This document shows, one piece after another, positions 13,384 through 14,068 of a DNA stretch of 14,068 nt. The position numbers and the translations under genes are program-made. Where the stretch lies: NCBI GenBank assembly GCA_036554605.1, contig DATBMY010000349.1, positions 1 through 14,068 on the forward strand, written 5' to 3'. Each line of letters starts with the position of its first letter. Position 1 is the stretch's first letter. This DNA is from DATBMY01 sp036554605 (GTDB lineage: Bacteria > Acidobacteriota > Blastocatellia > UBA7656). The notes under the pieces are model-generated. The model had not been told where the DNA came from and searched no databases. It was given only the letters and a program-made list of their open reading frames with translations.

Positions 13384-13989
13384 TTAAGCCTGGCTGGCTT
13401 TTGCTCGCTTGCGCCGGACCAGGTATATGGTCAGCGTTGCCGCGGCAATAACCAGTATGCTTATAAAAACTATCAAGACTATTGTCGAGTGCTCGGCGAA
13501 GAATCCGAAGACCCGGCGGCCGAAGACCGACGCCAGATACGCTACCGCCGTGAACCTGATTGCGCGCGCAAGCGTGAGCGCGACCATATACTTCTTGAGC
13601 GGGTAATTCAATGCGCCCGCGCCGAGTAGAAACGGGCTGAGCGGCACGGGCGGCGGCATCAGCGCCGGCAGGAAGATAGTACCGAACCCAAACTTCTCAA
13701 AAGCGCGGCGAACGCGTTCGAGCTTCCTTTTCGACAGCCGCTGTTCGAGCGCCTCTTCTCCCCCCTTGCGGCCGATGCGGTAGGTAAGATATCCGCCTAG
13801 CACCGATCCGGCAACGGCCATCGCCGCGTAGTAAAGCCAGCTCTCTTTATCGCTCGCCGCGAGTATTATAGTAAGCGCGTCGAGCCCGCCCGGCGTTGGT
13901 ATGACCGAGCTGTCGAGTACCCCCATCAATATCAACCCGAATCCGCCAAGCCGCGTAAGCGTTGCCCAAAACTCTATGAAGAAAGCCAT
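13384..13989 (-). CDS. DedA/VTT-domain (YqaA-like) integral membrane protein
   Basis: The protein has 201 residues, the usual size, from the ATG at 13989-13987 with a modest AGGG just upstream. It belongs to the VTT (formerly SNARE-associated) family, inner-membrane proteins of which several act as polyprenyl-phosphate or phospholipid flippases. Visible hallmarks are an N-terminal re-entrant-like hydrophobic stretch with VIPTPGGLDALTII, the Gly-rich GSVLGGYLTYRIGRKGG (about 60-77), the conserved FLPALMPPPVPLSPFLLGAG loop (about 103-123), and the membrane-embedded arginines of TLARAIRFTAVAYL. A final TM (about 168-190) ends in the basic tail RRKRAK. It is transcribed in the same direction as the S9 gene, 100 nt apart, but probably separately given the TATAAT between them. 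The exact lipid substrate cannot be read from the sequence. Confidence 0.88.
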   Translation of the reverse strand: MAFFIEFWATLTRLGGFGLILMGVLDSSVIPTPGGLDALTIILAASDKESWLYYAAMAVAGSVLGGYLTYRIGRKGGEEALEQRLSKRKLERVRRAFEKFGFGTIFLPALMPPPVPLSPFLLGAGALNYPLKKYMVALTLARAIRFTAVAYLASVFGRRVFGFFAEHSTIVLIVFISILVIAAATLTIYLVRRKRAKASQA

Positions 13990-14039
13990 GCACCCTGATT
14001 ATTTGAACAGAATTTTTCACAATGCCCACAAACATTCTA

Positions 14040-14068
14040 ACAGGGGTCGGGGGTCGGGGGGGGGGGGG
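14040..14068 (+). repeat. G-rich heptamer repeat running into poly-G at the window edge
   Basis: The units ACAGGGG, TCGGGGG and TCGGGGG (14040-14060) belong to the same TCAGGGG family as at 7699-7768, followed by an unbroken run of G from 14056 to 14068. The run at the very end is probably an assembly or sequencing artefact where a contig broke in the repeat. Confidence 0.75.

Overview
The window looks like GC-rich chromosome from an Acidobacteriota member, most likely Blastocatellia-like. The main reason is a large stand-alone MacB/FtsX-type permease of the ADOP kind (acidobacterial duplicated orphan permease). Secreted peptidases of several families and G-rich heptanucleotide repeats fit the same picture. 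This assignment is an inference from gene style; no rRNA or other marker gene is present. The window ends in a G-rich repeat running into poly-G, which is typical of a contig end.

Layout, left to right. Positions 1-124 (-) hold the cut-off N-terminal side of a beta-lactamase-like serine hydrolase (SxxK motif). Positions 161-1468 (+) encode a secreted metal-dependent amidohydrolase. A 385-nt gap follows, with a possible sigma-54 promoter and an upstream dyad. Next is a membrane-anchored PAS-GGDEF-EAL c-di-GMP enzyme (1854-4394, +), which converges with 6 nt between stops on an amidohydrolase-2 family enzyme (4401-5567, -). A Dps ferritin (5731-6237, -) with a clear intrinsic terminator comes next. 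A secreted S41-like peptidase (6427-7815, +) converges on the ADOP permease (7891-10380, -). The ends of these two genes carry oppositely oriented heptamer repeats.

The stretch 10542-11146 is a scar. A 5'-truncated TPR gene (-) abuts a winged-helix fragment (+) with an in-frame stop, followed in another frame by what looks like the C-terminus of a PD40/TolB-type propeller protein. The two plus-strand pieces are probably the ends of one CadC-like regulator gene that lost its middle. An S9 prolyl oligopeptidase (11154-13283, -) and a DedA/VTT-family membrane protein (13384-13989, -) complete the window.

The genes do not form one pathway. Most are single transcription units, in convergent or divergent pairs. 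The themes are extracellular peptide or amide hydrolysis (two amidohydrolases, S41, S9), c-di-GMP signalling, iron and oxidative-stress protection (Dps) and envelope functions (ADOP, DedA). I found no convincing new multi-gene system. The most informative signals are the gene-decay scar, the inverted heptamer arrays and the putative RpoN control of the c-di-GMP gene. Several starts were moved from the longest reading frame to positions with a good Shine-Dalgarno sequence.
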